Program-made: the position numbers and the translations under genes | Assembly (NCBI GenBank): GCA_964407825.1 | Contig: CAYOXD010000038.1 | Coordinates: 1-23,483 of the forward strand | Origin: CAYOXD01 sp964407825 | Lineage (GTDB): Bacteria; Desulfobacterota; Desulfobacteria; Desulfobacterales; JAFDDL01 | Direction: 5' to 3' | Length of the DNA stretch: 23,483 bases | Part shown: positions 1 through 7,839 of the stretch, piece by piece | Position numbering within the stretch: the first letter of the stretch is position 1 | Layout: the number at the start of each line of letters is the position of its first letter | Notes under the pieces: model-generated | Told to the model about the DNA's origin: nothing | Databases searched by the model: none | Seen by the model: the letters and a program-made list of their open reading frames with translations, nothing else

Positions 1-147
<147 letters not shown>

Positions 148-339
148 GCAATCGATAAACAGCAGGCACTCGGACACGGATAGCCCACTGCCGATCGACT
201 TTCGATCAACAACGACTGGGGTTGGGGCTGATTTTGGCATGGACACCGTTACTTGGGACGCGTCAGAGAGGAAGGACGATTACGACAACGATGCGTGCCG
301 GATACAGGCATAGCTGAAAGGATTTTAATCAGCGGAAGG
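148..339. other. Non-coding stretch without a recognisable gene
   Basis: Several short frames are open here; one on the plus strand runs from 146 to a TAG at 311 and has a hydrophilic, Asp-rich end. None has a start codon with a ribosome site or a sequence I recognise. It may be spacer DNA downstream of the minus-strand operon or an eroded gene tail. Nothing functional is supported apart from the hairpin that follows. Confidence 0.5.
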
Positions 340-369
340 GGGAGGGACCGCGGCACCGCGGTCCCTCCC
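340..369 (-). terminator. Strong hairpin at the end of the minus-strand operon
   Basis: Positions 340–353 and 356–369 are perfect reverse complements (14 bp, arms GGGAGGGACCGCGG and its complement) around a CA centre. The stem begins 6 bp past the stop codon of the last operon gene. On the minus-strand transcript it is not followed by a run of U, so it is not a textbook intrinsic terminator. It could act with Rho, as a 3'-end stabiliser, or in both directions. Confidence 0.6.
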
Positions 370-375
370 GGGCCT

Positions 376-1392
376 TTAGTGGGATGAAGGGGAAATCTCT
401 TTCCCATTGGGTTTGGCGGATTCATGGGAGAGATCGTCAATCTTCTGTTGCATCCCATGGACGAAGTAATCCCGAAGCAGGAAGGGGTATGCGTTTTCCG
501 AGGATATGGCCGGATACCCCTCTTCCGTTTTCTTGAACAGGGAAAGGGTGTATGATTTTTTCCCCTTCAGGGTAATGGTGCGAATAGGATCGGTGAAGTC
601 CTTCTTTGTCTTGCCCTCGATATAGGCAGCGCATCTCATCTGGGAGAATTGGGAAAGGAGACGTTCCACCGTATCACGGTCGACCGTTTGGCCGGCACGG
701 TTCTTCCATCGGATGTGCGTTTCAGGTGTCACCGTGATGGCGGCAGCGGCCTTCTCACCGGCCGCGGCCTTGGCATGCTTCGCGGATGCCGTCGCCTTCA
801 CCGGCACGTCCTCCCGCTGGAGGGTGATGGCGGGGCCCTCTCCGCCGATATCGATCTGACTGATCGCGTCGGCATTGACGGTCATGACCTGTTTGTCCCG
901 CAGATCCTCCGCACTGCGATCGAAGATCCGCTTTATGTTCTCCATGGCCTGGTAGACATTGGGGTTTCCCGGCACCATGACAAAGGTTTGCTGATAGGTC
1001 TGAGCGACCTTCCCGATATCGAACTGCCGTACCATTTTTTTGCCGGCCCAGGCGCTGACCGTTGTCTTTTTCGCTTTGGTCAGATCGTAACGCCCATAGG
1101 CCTTGGCCTCTGATACCAGCGCCGTCAGCCGAAGGTGTGAAAGGGTGGCGACCCACTCCTGAACCGCCATGGAATCGGCGGGCCAGGCCGCGTCGCCGAT
1201 GAACCACTTTCCTCCCTTGCGCTTCAGGGTCAGGGTCTTGCCGTCGTGGGTAACCGCTATCTTTGTCAGATCCTTTTCCACCACCGGTTTCAGATGCGGC
1301 AGCGGGTTCCCGCTGTGGCGGGTGTTTTGGAAAACCAGAAAGGCCGCCAGGAAAATAATGACGATGCCGAGAATAATGGATTCTTTTTTCAC
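376..1392 (-). CDS. DUF4340-family membrane-anchored protein
   Basis: 338 aa. I chose the GTG at 1392 because an AGGAG lies 7 nt upstream and the protein then opens with a short basic stretch and one membrane helix (about residues 5–23), as expected for an inner-membrane anchor with a periplasmic body. The longer open frame would add an arginine/serine-rich extension with no support. The body is beta-rich with an Ala/Lys-rich linker near the middle. DUF4340 proteins commonly follow GldG-like genes, and this one starts 4 bp after the GldG-like stop codon, the last gene of the operon. The family has no established biochemical activity; a role as accessory subunit of the upstream transporter is inference. 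Family assignment is from overall architecture and gene order. Confidence 0.75.
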   Translation of the reverse strand: MKKESIILGIVIIFLAAFLVFQNTRHSGNPLPHLKPVVEKDLTKIAVTHDGKTLTLKRKGGKWFIGDAAWPADSMAVQEWVATLSHLRLTALVSEAKAYGRYDLTKAKKTTVSAWAGKKMVRQFDIGKVAQTYQQTFVMVPGNPNVYQAMENIKRIFDRSAEDLRDKQVMTVNADAISQIDIGGEGPAITLQREDVPVKATASAKHAKAAAGEKAAAAITVTPETHIRWKNRAGQTVDRDTVERLLSQFSQMRCAAYIEGKTKKDFTDPIRTITLKGKKSYTLSLFKKTEEGYPAISSENAYPFLLRDYFVHGMQQKIDDLSHESAKPNGKEISPSSH

Positions 1393-1396
1393 GTGA

Positions 1397-3610
1397 CTAC
1401 TCCTGTGTGAGGGTAAAGTGCATCTGGATCTTCCTTTTCCGGGAATGGCGAAACCCCCAGACCACAAGGCCGAAAAGCGCCACCAGAATGGGCAACCCCA
1501 CGATATTGAAGGCCTTGATACCAGCCTTTGTGCCGGCCCCCGTGTCCTCCAGCGGATTCAGTGTCTGGGTCTTGGCTCGCATGACGGCAATGCCTTCCCG
1601 GTTATTCAACATGTCCAGCACGTTCATGACGAAAACGGCGTTGGGGTTTCGGCCGTTGGCGTTCAGCAGCTCGTCGTTCAGCAGCCGGGCACTTCCGGTG
1701 ATGAAGATCCGGGCGGGCTTTCCCTTTTCGATCACCGAGGTCTTCCCCTGGAACTCGACGGCCTGGGAACCGGCGGTCCCTTTCTTTTCCGCTTTTCCCT
1801 TCTTGTCCTCGCCCTCTTTCTTCTGGGAGGCCGCGGCATTCGTTTTCACGGGAACCGGTTTTCCCGCAAAATAGCTGGTAAATCTGCCTGAGAGCACATA
1901 GGCCAGGGGCTCTTTTTCAAGGTGCGTGTTGGGTCCGTGATCGTGGACGAACTGGGGGTCGAGGTGAATGGGCGGCTTCATCACCCAGGATTCATCCGAT
2001 GAGGAAAACAGGAGGGTGGCCTTGATCCCCTCCTTGGAGAGCTGCTTCCGGTTCAGCTCGAGGGGGGAGGCGGCCAGGTCGATGAGGCCCTTGATGTTTT
2101 TCATGAAGGGAAGATTCTTGTTGATGTTTCGATTCTGGATGATGGGGGCAAAGTAAATGGGGCGCTGGCCTCCGCCCATCCGCTGGGGCAGGGTCTGCTT
2201 GAAACAGTTTTCGTCCAGCACGATGGACCGGTCAACGCTGACGCCGTAATGTTTCAGCAGCTTTTCGAGCCCCGTGTCCAGCGGCTGATAACTGAGCTGC
2301 GGTTGACCGTATCCCATGACACCCGGCTGCTGGGAGCGCACCTCCTTGAAGGGCTCCAGGAAGATGGCCAGGTTCTGGCCGCGCATCAGCGCCTGATCGA
2401 TCTGGAACAGCTCCCAGTCGGTAAAGTGTTGGGTGGGCCGGGCGATCACCACGCACTTGAGCGAGGGGGGAATCGCCTCCTTTGCCAAGTCGATGCTGCG
2501 GACACTGTAGCTCTGGCGCAAAAGGGAAGAGAAGTTCGAAAGGGTATCATTGCGGGCCGGCCCAAAAGGAATGGGCGAGGTGAGATGAACCGTGCCGTGA
2601 TCGGCCAGATATCCGATCTGCTCGTTGATGTTGACCAGGCTTTCGATGTTCTGGTTTATCATCTGTTCCATATCCCGGCTATCGGCCAGGTTGTACTGGG
2701 TGCCGATGAGGGGAACCCGCAGCGCCTGAAAAATAGGAACCGATACCGACTTGTGCTTATAGGACATCACCAGACCGATCACGCCCCTTCCGGCCTTGAT
2801 CCTGCCGCCTTCGATGGCCGGCCACTGCAGCTCTGGGATATGATACCGCGTCGCCAGGGCCTCCTGCGCCGAATCGGTTTGGGGATCCAGGCGTGAATAC
2901 GTGAGCTGGCCGTAATTTTTCACATTCAGGCGTTTGACGATCTGTTGAATCTCGTCGGGCAGCTGGGGCAGCTTCGGCACATGCATGTAGGGGGCCACCG
3001 CCGACAGGGAGGAGGAGAGAATGAGTCTGACCTTTATTTTCTCCGGCAGCCCGAGCAGCGCGCTGATCTTGTTGTTTGCCTTCATGATGGCCGTTGTCAG
3101 CCGGTACTCCAGCCCGTCGGTGCTGGTGATGGTGGGAATCTGTTCCTCCACGTCGCCATGGATGATCACCAGTCCCATATAGGCCTGCTTGAACTTGAGC
3201 TCGTCCTGTTCCAGCTGGCGTATCTGTACGGGCTCGATGCCGTAGCTTTGCGCCAGCTTGCGGTTGGCCTCGGCCTCCGCGTCGCCGTTTTGCGAGTCAG
3301 GACTGACATCATAGAACTGGTAGGTAAAAAAATGGTTGCCGTAGAGCTTATACTCTTCCAGCAGATCGTGCAGGTAACGCTCCGTGTTGTTGTAGGGAGC
3401 CGGAAGGTCGTTGGTAAAAAACACCTTGACGGTCAAGGGTTCCTTCAGCGTCGAGACCACCTTCTTGCTCACATCCGAGAGGGAATAGATCTTGTTCTTC
3501 GTGAGATCGGCCCTGAAATACAGGGTGAGCCCCACCAGGTTCAGCAGCACCACCGCCGCCAGGTACCCCGCGAATTTGACGTATGTTCCGGATTTGTTTG
3601 ATAAGCCCAT
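1397..3610 (-). CDS. GldG-like ABC transporter auxiliary protein
   Basis: 737 aa. ATG at 3610 is preceded by AAGGAG at good spacing. One membrane helix lies near residues 12–32, a long extracytoplasmic region follows, and a second helix lies near the C-terminus (about 705–725) with a basic tail, so both ends anchor a large periplasmic domain. This is the layout of GldG / ABC_transp_aux proteins that accompany GldA ATPases and GldF permeases. In Bacteroidetes GldAFG is needed for gliding; outside that group the substrate is unknown. A Lys/Glu/Gly-rich low-complexity insert sits around residues 590–615. The gene lies 9 bp after the permease and 4 bp before the DUF4340 gene. Confidence is good for the family and low for any specific function. 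Confidence 0.83.
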   Translation of the reverse strand: MGLSNKSGTYVKFAGYLAAVVLLNLVGLTLYFRADLTKNKIYSLSDVSKKVVSTLKEPLTVKVFFTNDLPAPYNNTERYLHDLLEEYKLYGNHFFTYQFYDVSPDSQNGDAEAEANRKLAQSYGIEPVQIRQLEQDELKFKQAYMGLVIIHGDVEEQIPTITSTDGLEYRLTTAIMKANNKISALLGLPEKIKVRLILSSSLSAVAPYMHVPKLPQLPDEIQQIVKRLNVKNYGQLTYSRLDPQTDSAQEALATRYHIPELQWPAIEGGRIKAGRGVIGLVMSYKHKSVSVPIFQALRVPLIGTQYNLADSRDMEQMINQNIESLVNINEQIGYLADHGTVHLTSPIPFGPARNDTLSNFSSLLRQSYSVRSIDLAKEAIPPSLKCVVIARPTQHFTDWELFQIDQALMRGQNLAIFLEPFKEVRSQQPGVMGYGQPQLSYQPLDTGLEKLLKHYGVSVDRSIVLDENCFKQTLPQRMGGGQRPIYFAPIIQNRNINKNLPFMKNIKGLIDLAASPLELNRKQLSKEGIKATLLFSSSDESWVMKPPIHLDPQFVHDHGPNTHLEKEPLAYVLSGRFTSYFAGKPVPVKTNAAASQKKEGEDKKGKAEKKGTAGSQAVEFQGKTSVIEKGKPARIFITGSARLLNDELLNANGRNPNAVFVMNVLDMLNNREGIAVMRAKTQTLNPLEDTGAGTKAGIKAFNIVGLPILVALFGLVVWGFRHSRKRKIQMHFTLTQE

Positions 3611-3619
3611 GGGTTCTCC

Positions 3620-4324
3620 TTATTTTTTCTCCTGCATCACCAGGCCCGTGCTGTAGAGGCCGATGAAGATCACGCTCAAGAAGTACACAATATCGCGCAT
3701 ATCCACGATTCCCTTGGCAATGTTCTTAAAATGGTAACCGGCGCCGATGTAGGAGACGGCGCTCAGAATCCCCCGCGGAATGAAAAACAGCATCCTGTCC
3801 ACCAGGGTCAGGGCGAAGCAGATCACCATGCCGATGATGAAGGCGATGATCTGGTTTCTCGTCAGGGAGGAGGCAAAAAGCCCGATGGCGCAGAACCCGC
3901 CTCCCAGCAGAAGCGCCCCCAGGTACCCGCCGATCACCGGCCCCCAATCCAGGTCCCCCAGAAAGGAAATGCACAGGGGATAGGCGAGGGTGGGCACCAG
4001 CATGGCCGCCACAAAGGCCTGTGCGGCCAGAAACTTCCCCAGGATGATGTCCCGGTTCGTGACCGGCAGGGTCAGCAGGGTCTCATAGGAGCCGACACTG
4101 AGCTCCTCGGAGAAGAGCCGCATGGTGATGGCCGGCACCACGAAGGAAAAGGTCAGGGGCAGAAGCGTGAAAAAATTGCGTAGATTCGCCTGGTCGTAAA
4201 GGAAAAAATTCATGAAGAAAAACCAGCCCGTCACCAGCAGAAAAATCGATATGACGATGTAGGCGATGGGGGAGACGAAGTAATCCTTGAACTCCTTATG
4301 AAAAATGGTAAGCACCTGTTGCAT
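3620..4324 (-). CDS. ABC-2 type permease (GldF-like)
   Basis: 234 aa with about six predicted membrane helices. The start is the ATG at 4324, where the protein opens MQQVLTIFHKEFKDYF, the typical cytoplasmic lead-in of GldF/ABC-2 permeases. AAGGAG lies 8 nt upstream, inside the end of the ATPase gene. The frame is open further upstream but that part overlaps the ATPase and is not credible. The motif around ELSVGSYETLLTLPV (about residues 75–90) is characteristic of ABC-2 permeases of this type. It should form the channel with the ATPase encoded 1 bp upstream and the GldG-like protein downstream. The exported substrate cannot be read from the sequence. Confidence 0.88.
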   Translation of the reverse strand: MQQVLTIFHKEFKDYFVSPIAYIVISIFLLVTGWFFFMNFFLYDQANLRNFFTLLPLTFSFVVPAITMRLFSEELSVGSYETLLTLPVTNRDIILGKFLAAQAFVAAMLVPTLAYPLCISFLGDLDWGPVIGGYLGALLLGGGFCAIGLFASSLTRNQIIAFIIGMVICFALTLVDRMLFFIPRGILSAVSYIGAGYHFKNIAKGIVDMRDIVYFLSVIFIGLYSTGLVMQEKK

Positions 4325-4325
4325 G

Positions 4326-5267
4326 TCAGTTCTCCTTGGTGAGCTCCCGGAAGATGGTTTCCAGAGGTTTGGTTTCCCGCTTAAATTCGAGAAGGATCCA
4401 GTCGGTCTCACGGATGGCCCGGTAGAGGGCCTCCCGGGGATCGGCCCCCTCCCTGCAGGTTACCTGATAATCAATCCCCTCCGCCGCGTTGCCCGCATTC
4501 AGTTGGGCCACCTTCACCACCTCGACCATGGACCCGAAGGTGGAGATCACCCTGTCCGCAGGTGCATTTTTCAGCGACACCTGGATCACCGGTTCCTGGG
4601 CACCCCGGCCCTTGAGGGTCTCCGCCGTGCCGTCGGCCACGATTTTCCCCTGGTTGATAATCACGATCCGGTCGCAGGTCGCCTCCGCCTCGCTGAGGAT
4701 GTGGGTGGAAAGCACCACGGTCTTCTCCCGGCCGATGCGACGGATGATCTCCCGGATCTCCACGATCTGGTTGGGGTCCAGGCCGCTGGTGGGCTCATCC
4801 AACACGAGGATCTCCGGATCGCTCATCATGGCATGGGCCAGCCCGACCCGTTGACGCAGCCCCTTTGACAACTCGCCGATGCTTCGATGCATGATGCCGG
4901 CCATGTCGCAAAGCCGCGCCAATTCACCGATCCGCTCGGCCCGGGCCGATGCGTCCAACCCCCTGAGCTTGGCAACGAAGTTCAGGTAATCATAGACCAG
5001 CATTCCGTGATACAGGGGGGCCGATTCGGGCAGGTAGCCCATGATCTTTTTGATCTCCAGGGAATTGTCGGTGATGGTAAAATCCTTCACCCGGATCCGG
5101 CCGGATGTAGGGGTCAAGTAACCGGTCAGCATCCGCAGGGTGGTTGTCTTTCCAGCGCCGTTGGGCCCGAGAAGTCCGAGGATCTCGCCGCTCTCGATGG
5201 ACAAATCGATGTTGTCCACCGCGCAAAACGCGTCGTAATACTTGGTTAACTGTTCGACATGGATCAT
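4326..5267 (-). CDS. ABC transporter ATP-binding protein (GldA-like)
   Basis: 313 aa. All nucleotide-binding motifs are intact: Walker A GPNGAGKT (34–41), signature LSKGLRQR (133–140), Walker B ILVLDEPT (153–160) and H-loop His189. The Q-loop region reads GYLPE instead of carrying Gln, which is usual in GldA/CcmA-type exporters. The C-terminal ~90 residues form an accessory domain seen in the same subgroup. ATG at 5267 has AAGGAG 8 nt upstream. It powers the permease encoded 1 bp downstream. The gene is separated from batE by 47 bp, the only gap above 9 bp in the operon downstream of the DUF58 gene, so an internal promoter there is possible but no clear one was seen. Confidence 0.93.
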   Translation of the reverse strand: MIHVEQLTKYYDAFCAVDNIDLSIESGEILGLLGPNGAGKTTTLRMLTGYLTPTSGRIRVKDFTITDNSLEIKKIMGYLPESAPLYHGMLVYDYLNFVAKLRGLDASARAERIGELARLCDMAGIMHRSIGELSKGLRQRVGLAHAMMSDPEILVLDEPTSGLDPNQIVEIREIIRRIGREKTVVLSTHILSEAEATCDRIVIINQGKIVADGTAETLKGRGAQEPVIQVSLKNAPADRVISTFGSMVEVVKVAQLNAGNAAEGIDYQVTCREGADPREALYRAIRETDWILLEFKRETKPLETIFRELTKEN

Positions 5268-5314
5268 GTCTGACGCTCCTTCCAGTGGGATTTAATAAAA
5301 AAGTTTTACCCGTT

Positions 5315-6082
5315 TCATATCAATCCGGCCGCCCCCTGCGGGATCCAGCCGATCTTGTCCTTCGAAAACCGTATCAACAAAAAGCCCTTGCGCTGCCTTT
5401 CCACCGCCACCTGGGTTCCCTCGTGGAGTACGAAAAGGGTCGTGGATTCCTGGGAAAACCCCGAGTGCACCGGCACCACCGCCTGCAGGATCACGGCTTG
5501 GGGATAGCAGTGCTTCTGGACCATCCGCCACCCGGCAGTCCCCAGCACCAGCAGCGAGCAGAAAAGCACCCCGTAACAGGCACGGCGCAAAGAGGCTTTC
5601 CGTAAGGCCCGGTTCAGGGCAAGGAGCAGCCAAAACAATGCATTGAGGACAATCCCCGCCCATTGCAGGTCCTTCAGCGGGAAAAAATCCGTCCAGAAAA
5701 AAAACACGTGCCATACGGGCGAGGCGGTCTGCCCGCCTTCGTCCTTCACCAGGCTCCTGGCATAGGTCAGGTTGTATTTGAGATCCGGGTCTCCCGGGAT
5801 CAGCTCCGCCGCGCGTTCATACCAGAGAATGGCCCGCCCGATGGACCTGTTCTTCAAATAGCTGTTGCCCAAATCGTAGTAGAGCTTGCCGTTCTGAACG
5901 CCGTCGGCCACCAGGTGTTCAAAGGCGTCGATGGCCTTGGGGTAGGCCTTGGCCTCATAGAAACGGACCCCGTCGATGAAGGTCCGGGTATTCTGGGCTT
6001 CGTCGTGGGCTCCCCAGGCGGGGACTCCCAAACACAGCCAGTAGCCAATGGCCAGGATCACGGGGGCCAGCGCAGCTCTCAT
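5315..6082 (-). CDS. batE: BatE-like TPR/SH3 membrane protein
   Basis: 255 aa. A signal peptide (about 1–24, ending AWGA) is followed by two to three TPR units (33–110), two membrane helices (about 140–158 and 167–186) and a C-terminal SH3-like domain (195–253, ending near GWIP). This order is that of BatE in Bacteroides/Leptospira/Desulfo-type Bat operons. The ATG at 6082 overlaps the batD stop as ATGA and has GGAGG 8 nt upstream, implying translational coupling. BatE is thought to scaffold the Bat complex through its TPRs; its molecular role is unproven. The symbol rests on architecture plus neighbours. Confidence 0.82.
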   Translation of the reverse strand: MRAALAPVILAIGYWLCLGVPAWGAHDEAQNTRTFIDGVRFYEAKAYPKAIDAFEHLVADGVQNGKLYYDLGNSYLKNRSIGRAILWYERAAELIPGDPDLKYNLTYARSLVKDEGGQTASPVWHVFFFWTDFFPLKDLQWAGIVLNALFWLLLALNRALRKASLRRACYGVLFCSLLVLGTAGWRMVQKHCYPQAVILQAVVPVHSGFSQESTTLFVLHEGTQVAVERQRKGFLLIRFSKDKIGWIPQGAAGLI

Positions 6083-7839
6083 GGGAGCACCTCCCTTATC
6101 AGCCGCTTCGCCTGGGTCAGCAGCCGTTCCCGGTCGGCCGGATCCAGGGAAACACCGCCGAAGCGGGCCGAATCGATATCGTTCATGAGCCCGCAGACCA
6201 GGTCGGTCAGTTCAGTGGATACCCGGGTCTTTAGCAGGATGTCCCGGGCTTCGGCATAGGTCAGGGCCTCACCGCCGGCACCGGCCCGGGCGCAGACCGC
6301 ATAGACCAGCGCCCGGCGAAGGTTCGAGAGAAACGCCGCCGCCTCCGCGCGGTCGCCCGCGGCGGCCTGCTTCAGCGCCCGTATGGCCTTCTGGGCCATG
6401 AGGGCTGCGGGCCGGGTATCCTTTCGCAGGAGTCGCGCCGCTCCCATCCAGAGAAAGAACAGGAGACCGGGCACCCCCAGAGTCGCCAGAAAAAGGGTCA
6501 GGGAGGGGCCGCTTCGGTTTTCAGCGGCATCCAGACCGGTCTTGATGGAGAGGATGTCCCGGCCCGTGAAATCCACCTTCTCCTTCCGAATCCCGGGGCG
6601 ACCCTGGACACTGCCGCCAGAGGAGTAGACCGTCGGGGGTTCCTGGGCGGTGTTGGATTTTGTCACCATGAGGGAGATGGGATTGACCTCCAAGGAGCGA
6701 TATCGCCCCGCCTTCGGATCGAAGTAGCTCATGGCCGCAGGGGCCACCTCATAGCGTCCGGGTCTCACCGGCACCAGGGCCACCCGGAACACCTTTTTCC
6801 CGCGGTATCCGGCCGGCCCGAGGTGGATATCGCTCTGGGGGGTGTCGGCATACTGCCTGAAGGCATCGGGCACGCGCATCCGGGGGACCCCCGCATCCAT
6901 AATGTTGCCGGTCCCCCGAAGCGTGACCGTAAGGGTGTCGGAGTCGCCCACCTTGATGGCCCGGCTCTCGATGGCGGCCCCCATGGAGAAGCTTCCCACC
7001 AGGCCGGAATAGGGCGGCTGGCCGGCGGCGGCCGGCGGCAGCTCGCGAACCTTGAGATGGATGGGGTTCGATCTCAGAACACGCGGGGTAAGCTGACGGC
7101 TGCCGAATATGGGATCCGAGAAAAAGGGGTCCATGAAATCGCGGCGTTGCCGCCGCCGGGAAACCGTGTCGCAGCGCAGGGTGGCCGGCCCGATGGTGAG
7201 GGGCCCGGCATTGATGGGGATCAGCAGGTACGAGAGCATCACCTCCTGATACCGGCGGCCGTCGACAATCCGTGTCCGGTTTCGCTGCCCCCCGATCTGT
7301 TTGGCCGTAAATCCCGTAACGTCCGGAGGGGTAAACTGGGTATTGGCGACCTGGACCCCGAAGCGAAGGGTCACGGTGCAAACGATCTGCTGGCTGATGT
7401 AGGGGGAAAGCTCGGAAACCCGAGCTTCGAGCTGGATATCCCGCCCCCCGCCATCGGCCCTCGCCGTATTCGACCCTGTCCGGGTCACCAGAACGGACAG
7501 GGGGCGGGTATGGTAGGTTTTTCCATGGAGGGTGACCGGAAGGGCGGGCACATCGAGCCGGCCGGTCCGTTTGGGAATCAGGAGAAATTGGAAGGACTGG
7601 GTTTCGCTGGTGCTGCCGTTGATGATTTGCACCTGGGTGCTGGTGCCCTGTGACTGAACTTCGAAATCCCGAATGCCGTCCGTATCCACCGTGGCACCCC
7701 GGCCGGCGATGCTCACGGTCAGGGTGACCGGGGTGTCAAGGCGGGTGCGGGTCCGATCCACGTAAGCCTGGATCGTTTCCGCGGGGCAGACCGCCGGAAG
7801 CAGCAGCAACAGGCAAAAAAGGGGAATCGAGCGGCTCAT
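6079..7839 (-). CDS. batD: BatD family protein (membrane-anchored, Ig-like domains)
   Basis: 586 aa from the ATG at 7839; a GTG immediately upstream (7842) is the alternative, but AAGGA is better spaced for the ATG. A signal peptide (about 1–20) precedes a long beta-rich periplasmic part with repeated Ig-like modules (about 22–395). One membrane helix follows (about 446–466), then a cytoplasmic helical tail. This is the BatD ('oxygen tolerance') layout. The start overlaps the batB stop and the stop overlaps batE. BatD proteins are presumed to bind the VWA proteins BatA/BatB in the periplasm. Family aerotolerance claims came from Bacteroides and may not carry over. Confidence 0.88.
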   Translation of the reverse strand: MSRSIPLFCLLLLLPAVCPAETIQAYVDRTRTRLDTPVTLTVSIAGRGATVDTDGIRDFEVQSQGTSTQVQIINGSTSETQSFQFLLIPKRTGRLDVPALPVTLHGKTYHTRPLSVLVTRTGSNTARADGGGRDIQLEARVSELSPYISQQIVCTVTLRFGVQVANTQFTPPDVTGFTAKQIGGQRNRTRIVDGRRYQEVMLSYLLIPINAGPLTIGPATLRCDTVSRRRQRRDFMDPFFSDPIFGSRQLTPRVLRSNPIHLKVRELPPAAAGQPPYSGLVGSFSMGAAIESRAIKVGDSDTLTVTLRGTGNIMDAGVPRMRVPDAFRQYADTPQSDIHLGPAGYRGKKVFRVALVPVRPGRYEVAPAAMSYFDPKAGRYRSLEVNPISLMVTKSNTAQEPPTVYSSGGSVQGRPGIRKEKVDFTGRDILSIKTGLDAAENRSGPSLTLFLATLGVPGLLFFLWMGAARLLRKDTRPAALMAQKAIRALKQAAAGDRAEAAAFLSNLRRALVYAVCARAGAGGEALTYAEARDILLKTRVSTELTDLVCGLMNDIDSARFGGVSLDPADRERLLTQAKRLIREVLP

